64,000 nucleotides of DNA from CAYUNE01 sp964446115 (GTDB taxonomy: Bacteria > Desulfobacterota > Desulfobulbia > Desulfobulbales > Desulfobulbaceae): NCBI GenBank assembly GCA_964446115.1, contig CAYUNE010000007.1, positions 34,453 through 98,452 of the forward strand. The letters run 5' to 3'. This document shows positions 28,257-37,575 of the stretch, piece after piece. Position 1 is the first letter of the stretch; each line of letters starts with the position of its first letter. The notes beneath the pieces were generated by a model, which was not told where the DNA came from, searched no databases, and saw only the letters and a list, made by a program, of their open reading frames with translations. A program made the position numbers and the translations under genes.

Positions 28257-28908
28257 GGAGATATTCTCCACAGCATATTATCTCCTTTGCTGTGGGTTGG
28301 TGGTCCTGGTTGCCGGTATCAGGTCCGCTCCTGTATATGGAAAACTCGACTTTCTCCTGCTGGACGGCAAACCCTGGTGGCCGGAATGGAGAGCGATGAT
28401 CGAGGAGGTGATCCAACAGCCTCCCCGGCCGATCCTCACCGATCCGATGACCAGTACTGTTTTACGGGGAGTTTTTGATCAGCAGACACTGTTTTATCGT
28501 GACAGCAGCGGCGTTGTGCCCCTGAGAATTGAAGAGATGGACAAACTGAGCGCGGGTGGAAAAACCGCCTTTCCCCTGGGAGCACTTCTGCTGCTGCTGG
28601 CTCCCGATTCCGTCACGGTCCGGGCGGATGGCGGTCATGTGGAGCATGCGCCCATATCCGCCGTGCCATCCGGCGGGATGAAAGAGGATAACCGGCGTTA
28701 TCGTTGCCTGGTAAACCTGCAGGGTTTTTCAGGTTCATGGGTCCCCGGGGAAACTGGTCACTGGTGGCCGGCATTTGCCGATACAGGCGGATTTTATACC
28801 TTTCAGGGTCTTGACGGGCGCCGGTGGATCATGGAGGAGAGGTTGCGTGAATCCCCGCCGCACCACTGTAGCGTATACTTCCGCAGCGGCGAAAAACAGG
28901 GCAGGTGA
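28246..28908 (+). CDS. Hypothetical protein with N-terminal membrane anchor
   Basis: About 220 residues. One hydrophobic segment (FSTAYYLLCCGLVVLVAGI, about 7-25) is followed by a soluble part containing PPRPILTDPMTSTVLRGVF, similar in style to the periplasmic domains of glycosyltransferase-like membrane proteins. It overlaps both neighbours (11 bp upstream, 4 bp downstream with the Wzm GTG), so it is translationally coupled. It may be the soluble partner or detached C-terminal domain of the preceding membrane protein. Confidence 0.7.
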   Translation: MRGEEIFSTAYYLLCCGLVVLVAGIRSAPVYGKLDFLLLDGKPWWPEWRAMIEEVIQQPPRPILTDPMTSTVLRGVFDQQTLFYRDSSGVVPLRIEEMDKLSAGGKTAFPLGALLLLLAPDSVTVRADGGHVEHAPISAVPSGGMKEDNRRYRCLVNLQGFSGSWVPGETGHWWPAFADTGGFYTFQGLDGRRWIMEERLRESPPHHCSVYFRSGEKQGR

Positions 28909-29723
28909 CAACCATCGACATGCTTTCCTTCATCAGAGAAACCGGCAGGTGCATCCACCGACAGAGATACCTTATTCTCTCCATGGCCCGGCGTGATATC
29001 GCCGCCCAGTATGTGGGATCTTCCCTGGGTTTTGTCTGGACCTTTATCCACCCCCTGGTGCTCATTTTCGTCTTCTGGTTTGTCTTCAGTGTCGGATTTC
29101 GGGCCAAGCCCATGAACAATGTTCCCTTTGTGGTCTGGTTGACCGCGGGCATGGCTCCCTGGTTTCTCTTCTCGCAGATTGTCGGCGCCTCGGCCGGGGT
29201 CGTTGTTGCCCATGCCAATCTCATTAAAAAGACGTTATTTTCCTCTGAGATTTTGCCGGTTGTCACCATTGTTTCCGCAAGCGTCACCCATCTGGCATTT
29301 CTGCTGCTGCTGTTGCTGTTGCTCATCTTCCAGCATATCGCCTTTTCGCTGTATATCCTGCAGTTTTTCTATTATCTTTTCTGTCTCTGGATCCTCACCC
29401 TGGGGCTTGGCTGGATGGTTGCCGCCTTGCACGTTTTTCTGCGAGATGTTGCACAGATAGTTGGTGTCGTTCTGCAGGTGGGGTTCTGGGTGACACCGGT
29501 TTTTTGGGATATCCACATCATGCCGGCCAAGGTACAGACGGTCTTGAAGCTCAATCCCATGTTGTACATCGTACAGGGATACCGGGATTCCTTCATCTCC
29601 CGGACGGGGTTCTGGCATCATCCCTCTCAGACCCTTTATTTCTGGTGTTTTGCCCTTGTCACCCTGCTGCTTGGAAATTTTATCTTCAAACGGCTGCAAC
29701 CCCAGTTTGCCGATGTCCTCTGA
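28905..29723 (+). CDS. wzm: O-antigen/polysaccharide ABC transporter permease (Wzm)
   Basis: A 272-residue ABC-2 permease with six helices. The N-terminal amphipathic region LILSMARRDIAAQYVGSSLGFVWTFIHPLV is the hallmark of Wzm/TagG/KpsM-like exporters. With Wzt it moves a completed undecaprenyl-linked glycan across the inner membrane. The GTG at 28905 overlaps the preceding stop; ATG at 28920 is the alternative start. Its stop overlaps the Wzt start. Confidence 0.92.
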   Translation: MTTIDMLSFIRETGRCIHRQRYLILSMARRDIAAQYVGSSLGFVWTFIHPLVLIFVFWFVFSVGFRAKPMNNVPFVVWLTAGMAPWFLFSQIVGASAGVVVAHANLIKKTLFSSEILPVVTIVSASVTHLAFLLLLLLLLIFQHIAFSLYILQFFYYLFCLWILTLGLGWMVAALHVFLRDVAQIVGVVLQVGFWVTPVFWDIHIMPAKVQTVLKLNPMLYIVQGYRDSFISRTGFWHHPSQTLYFWCFALVTLLLGNFIFKRLQPQFADVL

Positions 29724-31056
29724 TATGCCGCAAAAATCCGCTCCAGCTGATCCGGTGATCGTCCTCGACGGTGTCGACAAGGTGTACAATATGTATTCCC
29801 GGCCCCTGCACCGGGTTGTCGAGGCATTTCTGCCGGAATCCGGGAGAAAATACCATCAGGAGTTCAAGGCCCTGGATAATGTGACTCTGACCGTTGAACG
29901 TGGCTGTACCGTGGGGATCATCGGCAGAAACGGCAGCGGCAAGTCAACGCTGTTGCAAATCATCTGCGGTATCCTGCGACCCACCGGGGGCAGGGTGGTT
30001 GTGGACGGTCGAATTTCCGCCCTGCTCGAACTGGGAGCCGGGTTTAATCCGGAGTTCACCGGTCGCGAGAATGTGTATCTCAACGGCTCGATCATGGGAC
30101 TGAGGCGACATGAGATCGACGCCTGTTTTGACGATATTGTCGATTTTGCCGGCATCGGCGACTTTATCGATCAGCCGGTGAAGACCTTTTCCAGCGGCAT
30201 GTACGTACGCCTTGCCTTTGCCGTGGCCATCAATGTCAATCCCGATATCCTGGTGGTGGACGAGGCTCTGTCGGTGGGAGATACCCTGTTCCAGGCTAAG
30301 TGCTTCGCCAAATTTCGCCGGTTTCAGGAACAGGGCGTCACCATCCTTTTCGTCACCCATTCCATGGACCTGGTAACCCGTTATTGTTCCAGGGCCTTTT
30401 TACTGGAAAGGGGCAGACTCATCAGGGCCGGAACGGCCAAGGAGGTGGTGGATACCTATAATCGTCTCCTGGTGGAAGAGTCGGCGGATGATGAAAAAAA
30501 AGCCCCGGTAGGGGAGGGGAACCAATCACCACAGAGCCGGAATTCCCGGCTCCTTGCCCATATGAAGAGCAGTGAGCACAGCTTTCGGCTCAATCCCGAT
30601 GAGAATCGTTACGGCAATGGTAAGGCGGAGATCGTCCGGGTGGGGATCTTCGATGGGAGCGGCCGGCCGCAGCAAACCCTGCATCACGGTGAAATCTACG
30701 AAATCATCATGGAGGTGGAGTTCAAAGCGGCCCTGAGCAATCCGATATATGCCTTTACCATCAAGGATGTAAAGGGGTTCGATATCTCCGGTACCAATAC
30801 CTTCTTTCACGAGATCGACACCGGCCGGCCGCAGTCGGGAGACAGGGTATGCGCCCGTTTTCGCCAGCGTTTACTGCTCAATGCCGGATCATATCTGCTC
30901 TCCTTTGGCTGTGCCGGTTTCGAGAACGGGGAATATGTGGTCTATGACCGGCGATATGACCTCATGAGTTTTGAGGTGGTTTCCCGGCGTCCCAGCGTCG
31001 GAATATTTGATCCCGATGCCGAAATCACCGTCACCGGTATCGACAGTGAAGGGTAA
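29713..31056 (+). CDS. wzt: O-antigen/polysaccharide ABC transporter ATPase with C-terminal glycan-binding domain (Wzt)
   Basis: About 447 residues. The ATPase half has Walker A GRNGSGKSTLLQII, signature FSSGMYVRLAFAVA and Walker B ILVVDEALSVGD, the usual pattern of the TagH/Wzt group. Beyond residue about 290 there is an additional domain of some 150 residues (from SRNSRLLAHMKSSEHS to SFEVVSRRPSVGIF) rich in beta strands, matching the Wzt C-terminal domain that in E. coli O8/O9a recognises the modified non-reducing end of the glycan. The start is ATG 29713 (overlapping wzm) or 29725; neither has a strong ribosome site, in keeping with coupling. Confidence 0.92.
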   Translation: MSSDMPQKSAPADPVIVLDGVDKVYNMYSRPLHRVVEAFLPESGRKYHQEFKALDNVTLTVERGCTVGIIGRNGSGKSTLLQIICGILRPTGGRVVVDGRISALLELGAGFNPEFTGRENVYLNGSIMGLRRHEIDACFDDIVDFAGIGDFIDQPVKTFSSGMYVRLAFAVAINVNPDILVVDEALSVGDTLFQAKCFAKFRRFQEQGVTILFVTHSMDLVTRYCSRAFLLERGRLIRAGTAKEVVDTYNRLLVEESADDEKKAPVGEGNQSPQSRNSRLLAHMKSSEHSFRLNPDENRYGNGKAEIVRVGIFDGSGRPQQTLHHGEIYEIIMEVEFKAALSNPIYAFTIKDVKGFDISGTNTFFHEIDTGRPQSGDRVCARFRQRLLLNAGSYLLSFGCAGFENGEYVVYDRRYDLMSFEVVSRRPSVGIFDPDAEITVTGIDSEG

Positions 31057-31088
31057 CATCCGGTAAAAACATACGAATCAGGGTACCA

Positions 31089-34000
31089 GTGCAACATCGA
31101 GACAACGAAGTGGAAGACTCCCCCCTCATCGGAATCAATAACCTGCGACACGGCCCGGGCGCAATCTGGGAGGCTGCGGATCCGCGCAAAAGACAGGAGC
31201 TCCCTTACTCCGACGGCCGGGCCGAAGAGGAGTATATTTTCGACATCCTACAAAAGGTACGGGATCTTTCCTCGCACAGTGAGGAACTGCAAACCCATAT
31301 ACGGGACTGGGCCTCGGAATGCCATCTTTCGGCGGCACGTGCCAATGTCTATCGTCCCCTTGATTTTTCCGGCGTGAAGACCATCCTTGAGGTGGGAAGC
31401 GGTTGCGGCGCCGTCACCCGTTTTTTGGGGGAGCTGGGTGCCGGGGTCGATGCCGTGGAGGGCAGCCGTCGTCGGGCGGAGATCACCCGGTTGCGCTGCC
31501 GGGACCTGGCCAATGTGACGGTGATCCATGGCGACTTCAACGCCCTGGAGCTGCCATCAGCCCACTACGATCTGATTGTTCTCACCGGTGTGCTGGAGTA
31601 TGTCGGGAAATACTCACCTGCGGGGAAGACTCCCATGGATGCCGCGGTTGCCATGTTGAAACGGCTCTTTAGCTGTCTCAGTCCCACCGGCAGGCTGATT
31701 GTCGCCATCGAAAACCGCATCGGTTTCAAATATCTGACCGGCGCCGGTGAAGATCACTTTGCCCGGCCGTGGGTGGGGGTGAGCGGCTATCCATCCTGTC
31801 ATGATCCCGCACTGGCCCAAAAGCGGGGAATCGAGACCTGGGATCGTGGTCAGTGGCGGGAGATGATCGCCCGACTGCCGCACGTTGTTGCCCGGTGGTA
31901 TTATCCCTTTCCCGACTACAAGCTGGCCACTACCCTGCTCAGCGGAGATTTCATTCGCAACGAACCTTTTGCTTGGGCATGCCTGAGTCGGGTCGGCTCC
32001 AGGGATTATACCGCAGTCTGGCATGCCGCGGTCGAGGAGCAACTTTTCTGGCAAACAGCCGGAGCCGCCGGCGCCCTGGAGGAGTTTGCCAACTCCTTTG
32101 TGCTGATCCTCGGGCGCAAAGCTTCGGCTGCTTCAGTGGACCCGTTGGTTACCTTTGACTTTGTGCATTTTGCCGGTCAGCAACGCAGGCCGGAATTCCG
32201 GGTGATGATTCGCAAGGGAAAAGGGGACAAACAGGTGGAAAAAATCCCCCTTTTTCCAGGAAGAGAGACCCGGGGCAACACCGTTGTCTCCCAGAGCCTG
32301 GAGACCGAGCCCTATATTAGTGGCGAACTGTTGATATCCCGCTGGACAAACGGTCTGCGATGCAGCCCTTCCGTGGACTGTCTGGATGATCTGCTCAGGG
32401 AGTATTACGCCTATCTTTCCCGGGTGTTCGCGCAGTATCCCGCCCACACCCTTGTTGATCTGTTGCCCACAAATATTGTAGTTGATACTGACGGCACCTG
32501 GCATTTCTTTGATCAGGAATGGCACGCAACAACGGATATTTCTCCGGCATTTGTCTTTTTTCGGGCCGTGTTCAATTTCTTCTGGTATCACAAGCAGGTC
32601 ATCGAGCCCTTTTGCACAAAACAGAACCTTGAGACCGGACGGGATTTTGTTGCCCACTGTCTGCAGCGCACCCTTTTTTCCGCAGAGATCGATCTTGATG
32701 CCTTTATCAAATTGGAAAACGAGATTCAGCAGGCCATCAGCGGTGAGGATGGTTTTATCACCGTTGAGACCCTGCTGGAGAGTTCCTGCCGGAGACCGAC
32801 GGCAACCTGGTCCTGGCGGAATGCGGTCCTGGTCTGGGGCGAAGAGGCCGTGACCTCGCCGGTGGCTGCCGTTGCCGCCGTTGCTGCGGGAACCCGGCTC
32901 ACCTTCCGCCTGCCGGCGGCATCGGCACAATCGGAGTATCTGCAGCTGCGGCTGGGCATGGGCAAAGAGCAGCTCGATTGCGCCCTGCGGGTGGAGCGGT
33001 TTTCTCTCTACGGTTACGGGGCGGCAGGCGGCAGGAAAAGGATTTTTCCTGCCGGCAAGGGGGAAAGTCCGCTGCCGCCTTTGATGGATCTGACCGGCCT
33101 GAGGTTCTATTCCGATATCCGGGGTGGGGTCTATACGGTGGAAGAGGCCGAGTCACAGGCCCTGCATTTTTTATTCTCTGTTCCCGACCATGGCGAGGAG
33201 TTTTCCGCCTATGATTGTGAAATTTTGCTTGAGTTTTTGGGAAAAATCGCCCCGGATATTCGACTTGAGCAGTGTCGCCTCGATAACCTTGCAAAGAGTC
33301 GTTTGCTTGAAAATCAGGCAAAGCAATTGGAAAAACTTCAACAGGGCCTCCTGCAAATCGAGCAGAGCAGGGGATGGCGCGTTCTCTGTGCCTTACGAAA
33401 TATTAGAGAAAAACTGCGTTTTAACCGCAAACCGGAACAGGGGGGCGACACCGATGACCCGCGCCCTCCGGCAATGCCGGGCGGCACTGCGGACAGGGGA
33501 GGACGACAGGGGATCTTCCTCAGCGTGATTATGGCGGTCTACAATACCGGTGGCGACGAGTTGCGCCAGACGGTTGAGTCTGTCCTGTCCCAGTCCTTTC
33601 ATGAATGGGAACTGATTATCGTCGACAGCTGTTCCAGCGACGGAGTAACGGGTCGGGCCCTGGCCGAAATCAGCCATCCCCGCATCAAGGTTCACTTTCT
33701 GCAAAGATCAAAGAATCTTACCCAGGCTCTGGAAAACGGCTGCCGGATTGCAACCGGTGAGTGGGTAACTTTTCTGGGCGGCTTTGACAGGTTGCCGGCC
33801 GACGCTTTTGAATCCTTTGCCCGGGAGGTACGGCGTCGACGGCTTGATGTTGTCTATGGAAATCATCAATTGATAGGTAGGTATGGCGATCTGCTGGAGA
33901 CAAGATCCATGGAGCCTTTTTCCTGGAAAGAGACGGCAGGTCTTGATCCCCGTCTCTGTTGTCTCTATATCCGCAACAGGATGATCCGGCGGCTGGGGGG

Positions 34001-34241
34001 GCCGGATCCGGAGATGGAAGGGGTCCACCTCTACGATCTGCTGCTGCGGGCGGCCCGGCATACCAACCGCATTGCTCATCTTGACCTGGTTTTGTATCAA
34101 TGTCGACGGTTTGAGCAACCAACCGCCGATGAGCTGCGCAGATATGATGATCTCGGCCAATGGGCCCGGCGCAGAAATCCGCCTCCAGCCTCCGCCCTGG
34201 AAGGCGGGATAGATCCCGAGCGTGTGCCGCTTTCGGAATAA
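31089..34241 (+). CDS. WbdD-like methyltransferase-kinase fused to a GT2 glycosyltransferase
   Basis: A 1050-residue multidomain protein. Residues about 95-260 are a class I methyltransferase (ILEVGSGCGAV at 99-109; VLTGVLEYVGKYSP later). Residues about 330-530 resemble a protein-kinase-like phosphotransferase: LVDLLPTNIVVD places a catalytic-type Asp457 and Asn462, and FFDQEW gives Asp475 in the DFG position. Residues about 735-780 are coiled coil (SRLLENQAKQLEKLQQGLLQIEQ). From about 807 a GT2 domain begins (FLSVIMAVYNTGG, WELIIVDSCSSDGV). Methyltransferase-kinase-coiled coil is the architecture of E. coli WbdD, which caps O9a chains and sets their length; the extra GT2 domain is unusual. 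Gene order wzm-wzt-wbdD is the same as in E. coli O8/O9a. The start is a GTG with AGGG six bases upstream. The family call is inferred from motifs and synteny. Confidence 0.8.
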   Translation: MQHRDNEVEDSPLIGINNLRHGPGAIWEAADPRKRQELPYSDGRAEEEYIFDILQKVRDLSSHSEELQTHIRDWASECHLSAARANVYRPLDFSGVKTILEVGSGCGAVTRFLGELGAGVDAVEGSRRRAEITRLRCRDLANVTVIHGDFNALELPSAHYDLIVLTGVLEYVGKYSPAGKTPMDAAVAMLKRLFSCLSPTGRLIVAIENRIGFKYLTGAGEDHFARPWVGVSGYPSCHDPALAQKRGIETWDRGQWREMIARLPHVVARWYYPFPDYKLATTLLSGDFIRNEPFAWACLSRVGSRDYTAVWHAAVEEQLFWQTAGAAGALEEFANSFVLILGRKASAASVDPLVTFDFVHFAGQQRRPEFRVMIRKGKGDKQVEKIPLFPGRETRGNTVVSQSLETEPYISGELLISRWTNGLRCSPSVDCLDDLLREYYAYLSRVFAQYPAHTLVDLLPTNIVVDTDGTWHFFDQEWHATTDISPAFVFFRAVFNFFWYHKQVIEPFCTKQNLETGRDFVAHCLQRTLFSAEIDLDAFIKLENEIQQAISGEDGFITVETLLESSCRRPTATWSWRNAVLVWGEEAVTSPVAAVAAVAAGTRLTFRLPAASAQSEYLQLRLGMGKEQLDCALRVERFSLYGYGAAGGRKRIFPAGKGESPLPPLMDLTGLRFYSDIRGGVYTVEEAESQALHFLFSVPDHGEEFSAYDCEILLEFLGKIAPDIRLEQCRLDNLAKSRLLENQAKQLEKLQQGLLQIEQSRGWRVLCALRNIREKLRFNRKPEQGGDTDDPRPPAMPGGTADRGGRQGIFLSVIMAVYNTGGDELRQTVESVLSQSFHEWELIIVDSCSSDGVTGRALAEISHPRIKVHFLQRSKNLTQALENGCRIATGEWVTFLGGFDRLPADAFESFAREVRRRRLDVVYGNHQLIGRYGDLLETRSMEPFSWKETAGLDPRLCCLYIRNRMIRRLGGPDPEMEGVHLYDLLLRAARHTNRIAHLDLVLYQCRRFEQPTADELRRYDDLGQWARRRNPPPASALEGGIDPERVPLSE

Positions 34242-34316
34242 TCTTGTCTTTTATGAAAATTCATCATAGATTTCAATTGATTGACAGGTTGATAAACCAA
34301 CTCTTCCGGAAAAGCG

Positions 34317-35222
34317 ATGATATCGGTAATTATTCCAGCATACAATCATGAACAATTCATCGGACCGGCCATTGAGAGCGTCCTGGGGCAGAGCTGGGAC
34401 GATCTCGAACTGCTGGTCATTGATGACGGCTCCACCGATAACACCGCCGGGGTGATCAAAAGCTATGATGATCGCCGCCTTTCCTATTTTTACCAGGAAA
34501 ACCAGGATGCCTATAATACCATCAACCGGGGCCTGGGCCTGGCCAGGGGAGAATATATCGCCATTCTCAATTCCGACGACCTTTATCTCCCCGGACGGCT
34601 TGAGCGCCTGGTGGAGGTGCAGCGGGAAAGCGGCGCCGTTTGCCTGTTTACCGACGTTGTTCCCATTGACGAGGAGGGCGAGGAACTGTCGGATCCACAG
34701 TTCGGCTGGAATTGCTGGCACCGGAAAAACCGGGAATTCTACTTTGCCAGCGGCGATCTTTATACCGGTTTTCTCAAGGGAAATTTCATGGTGACCACAT
34801 CCAACCTGTTCATGACCAGGGAGGTGGTGGAAAAGGTCGGCACCTTTTGTTCCCTGCGTTACCTCCATGACTATGATTATATTTTCCGCATCATGCTGGC
34901 CTTTCCCGATCAGGTGCGCTATCTCCACGGGGAGAGGTTGCTTGCCTACCGTATCCACGGGGGCAACACCCTGAGCGAGGCGGCTATTATCGGCCGTGAG
35001 CAGGACAAGGAGGTCATTCGCCGCTATTTGCTGGCAAAGGTTCCCGCTGAGTTCAGAGCGCTGGTTGAGGCCGGGGCCGACCGGTTGGTCGAGCTGGAGC
35101 AGGAGTTGGCGGAGGTCCGCCTGATGCTGGCGGGAGGTGAGGAAGATCCGGGGATCCGGGAGCTTGGGGGACGGCTCCTAACCGCCGTCAGGCGAAAGGT
35201 ACGGAGAAAAGCGGGCTTTTGA
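34317..35222 (+). CDS. GT2 family glycosyltransferase
   Basis: A 301-residue GT-A enzyme: ISVIIPAYNHEQFIGPAIESVLGQSW, LVIDDGSTDNT and the metal-binding LNSDDLY are visible, with an acceptor-side ED-like region around HDYDYIFRIM. A coiled stretch near the end (ELEQELAEVRLM) may bind a partner. It is cytoplasmic and probably adds one sugar to the lipid-linked glycan. Its stop touches the next gene. Confidence 0.9.
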   Translation: MISVIIPAYNHEQFIGPAIESVLGQSWDDLELLVIDDGSTDNTAGVIKSYDDRRLSYFYQENQDAYNTINRGLGLARGEYIAILNSDDLYLPGRLERLVEVQRESGAVCLFTDVVPIDEEGEELSDPQFGWNCWHRKNREFYFASGDLYTGFLKGNFMVTTSNLFMTREVVEKVGTFCSLRYLHDYDYIFRIMLAFPDQVRYLHGERLLAYRIHGGNTLSEAAIIGREQDKEVIRRYLLAKVPAEFRALVEAGADRLVELEQELAEVRLMLAGGEEDPGIRELGGRLLTAVRRKVRRKAGF

Positions 35223-35227
35223 CGAGG

Positions 35228-37285
35228 ATGAAGATTCCTAAATTTTATACCCTTGCCTCGCTGATCCGTCGGGGCCGGCGGCTTGCCCCCAAGGTCGATA
35301 CGGTGACCTTCGATCTTTTCGACACTCTGCTGATCCGCCGGATCCATGATCCCGATCTGGTCAAGCTGCCTGTGGCCCGGTTTGTTGCCGAACTGGCCCG
35401 TAACAGGGGGTTGAGATGGAGCCGGCAGCAGGTCCAGAGGCTCCGGGATGAGATCGAAAGGCGGCACCGCCGGGAGACCGGTCGCCGTTTTGATGATCAT
35501 GAGGCCTGTTATCCCGAGTATATGCAGGAAATGCTGGCGGAGATCTTCGGCGATTTTGCCGATCAGGCGCTCTTTGAACAGGTGGCGGATTATGAGATCA
35601 GTATGGAAAACGCCATGCTGGTCCCCCGAGGTCTTCTGGTTGACTGGCTGCGGGAGCTGAAGGAAGATAAGAAAAAAATTATCATTGTTTCCGATATCTA
35701 TCTGCCGGCCAACTACCTGTGGCGCCTGGTGGAACATGCCGGGTTTGCCCATCTGGTTGACGATGTGGTTTCCTCGGCTGATTCCTTTCTTGCCAAGGCA
35801 TCGGGTAAGGCGTTTCCCCTTCTGCAGGAGCGCTTTTCCCTTGATCCCGGACGTTGGCTGCACGTCGGCGACAATCCGATTTCCGACGGCCTGCGGCCCC
35901 TTGAATTCGGAATCAGGGCGTTGGTCCTCCACGATGCCGAGGAAAAACGCCGCAAGGCCGTTGTCAGGAGGCTGGTCAACTACAGCCGGGGCAAACCGTT
36001 CTGGCGCGGTCGGGCCCTGCAGCAGCTCATGCTGCCCCTGGAAGGGGAAAACAGGGATCGTCATCCCCTCTATGTGGAGGGGTTCAGCTTTTTCGGCCCG
36101 CTGATCGGTGCCTTTGTACAGGAAATCGCCAGGGTGAGCAGGGAGAGGGGGATCGGCAAGATTTTTTTTCTCTCCCGCGAGGGCTGGACATTTAAAAAAT
36201 TCTGGGAAGAGGCGATACCCCTCCTCTATCCGGACGGGCAGCTGCCGGAAACCGACTATCTCTATGTCAGCCGCATGGCCCTGGCCGGGGCAAGCTGTGC
36301 CCATCGGGGTCTTTCCCGCACCAATGCCGACATTGTCTTTCTTCCCTCCGGCAATGCCGATTTTCTTGATATCTGCAGGGTGTTTTCCCTTGATCCCCAA
36401 CCATTTACACCTCACCTGGCCCGATACAAGCTGACCGAGACCACGGTGTTGAGCCCGTTGCACCATGGCTATCTGCCGGAAAACCGCATCAGGTTGTATG
36501 AGATGCTTGAGGATGAGGATTTCCAGAACCTGGTAAAAGAACAGAGCCGCGGGGCCAACGAGGCTCTGCAACGTTACCTGGAAGAGAGCGGTTTTTTTGC
36601 CCACCGTAACGTTGCCCTGGTGGATATCGGCTGGCTGGGCACCATTCAGCGTTTTCTCTACGAGGCAATCAGTCACCGTGACGATGTTCCCCGCTGCCAC
36701 GGTCTGCTCTTCGGCACCACCCGGGGAATTCCCTATCCCGCCGATGCCCGAAACCATATCGAGGGTTTGATCTACGACAGGCATCGTTTCGACTTTGCCG
36801 CCTCCTCCCTGCTGTATGCCCGGGATCTCTTCGAGGAGGCCTGTCGGGCACCCCATCCCACCCTCAACGGTTACGCTCTCAAAAAGGATGGCGGTTTTGA
36901 GCTTATTTTCAGAAAAACCGATGATGAAATCGGCCGGGCGGAAAAAAATCAGGATGAACAATATGCCCCGCTGCAGGAGGGGATCTTTGCCGCTGCCAGG
37001 CGTTATGGCGGGGCCTCGGCCCTGCTGGGACACAGCCTCGCCGACTACCGGCCCTGGTTGAATCACCTGTTGGTGGGCAAGCTTGCCTTCCCATCCACCG
37101 CCGAGATTCTGGCGGTCAGGCACCGGAACCATCTCGATGATTTTCACGGCGCCAAAAAAGCCGCCCGACAGCAGGCGGCCGGAGTGGGCGAGCTCTGGTC
37201 CAGGGACGGCCTGAGTCTGCGCTGCTCCCCTTTTCTCCGTCTCAGGCTTTTCATGAAACACATGAAGGACCGTCTCAACGAGTAA
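35228..37285 (+). CDS. HAD-superfamily hydrolase-like polysaccharide biosynthesis protein (COG5610 type)
   Basis: About 685 residues. The HAD motif I is VTFDLFDTLLIRR; motif II-like IIIVSDIYLPANYL and WLHVGDNPISDGLRP (motif IV) complete a Rossmannoid HAD domain to residue about 235. The remaining 450 residues (from GRALQQLMLPLEGENRD) form a second domain often found with HAD proteins in LPS loci (COG5610), function unknown. The start is ATG 35228 or TTG 35219; the latter overlaps the previous stop. Confidence 0.82.
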   Translation: MKIPKFYTLASLIRRGRRLAPKVDTVTFDLFDTLLIRRIHDPDLVKLPVARFVAELARNRGLRWSRQQVQRLRDEIERRHRRETGRRFDDHEACYPEYMQEMLAEIFGDFADQALFEQVADYEISMENAMLVPRGLLVDWLRELKEDKKKIIIVSDIYLPANYLWRLVEHAGFAHLVDDVVSSADSFLAKASGKAFPLLQERFSLDPGRWLHVGDNPISDGLRPLEFGIRALVLHDAEEKRRKAVVRRLVNYSRGKPFWRGRALQQLMLPLEGENRDRHPLYVEGFSFFGPLIGAFVQEIARVSRERGIGKIFFLSREGWTFKKFWEEAIPLLYPDGQLPETDYLYVSRMALAGASCAHRGLSRTNADIVFLPSGNADFLDICRVFSLDPQPFTPHLARYKLTETTVLSPLHHGYLPENRIRLYEMLEDEDFQNLVKEQSRGANEALQRYLEESGFFAHRNVALVDIGWLGTIQRFLYEAISHRDDVPRCHGLLFGTTRGIPYPADARNHIEGLIYDRHRFDFAASSLLYARDLFEEACRAPHPTLNGYALKKDGGFELIFRKTDDEIGRAEKNQDEQYAPLQEGIFAAARRYGGASALLGHSLADYRPWLNHLLVGKLAFPSTAEILAVRHRNHLDDFHGAKKAARQQAAGVGELWSRDGLSLRCSPFLRLRLFMKHMKDRLNE

Positions 37286-37575
37286 TGAATGGAGCCATGA
37301 AACCCAGAAAAACCATGAGCCGGGGGTATGATTTGGCCTCGATTCCGCTGCACAGGACAGGCCGCCTCTTTTTCCTCAGCCGTTTTCTGCCCATGGGAAA
37401 CATGGGCGGCGGCCCGGGATGGCGTTGCCTTCTGGTGCTGGGGATTATCCGCTACTGCGGTGGTATTCTCTTTCGCGCCATGATTCCCTTTGAGGCATCT
37501 ATCCATCGATTATATCAAATGCGTCGGAAGATCGGCTCTATCGCCGTCGGCGGCAACGGAAAAGGACGGGGTTGA
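37285..37575 (+). CDS. Small hypothetical protein
   Basis: About 96 residues, starting one base inside the preceding stop and overlapping the next gene's start by one base when that is taken at 37575. It has one hydrophobic stretch (CLLVLGIIRYCGGILF) and basic flanks. No family is recognised. The tight packing between two co-directional genes supports it being real. Confidence 0.5.
   Translation: MNGAMKPRKTMSRGYDLASIPLHRTGRLFFLSRFLPMGNMGGGPGWRCLLVLGIIRYCGGILFRAMIPFEASIHRLYQMRRKIGSIAVGGNGKGRG

Noticed and set aside
35024..37261. A 745-codon open frame antisense to the HAD-type gene
   Set aside because: Shadow frame; the plus strand has clear HAD motifs and ribosome coupling.
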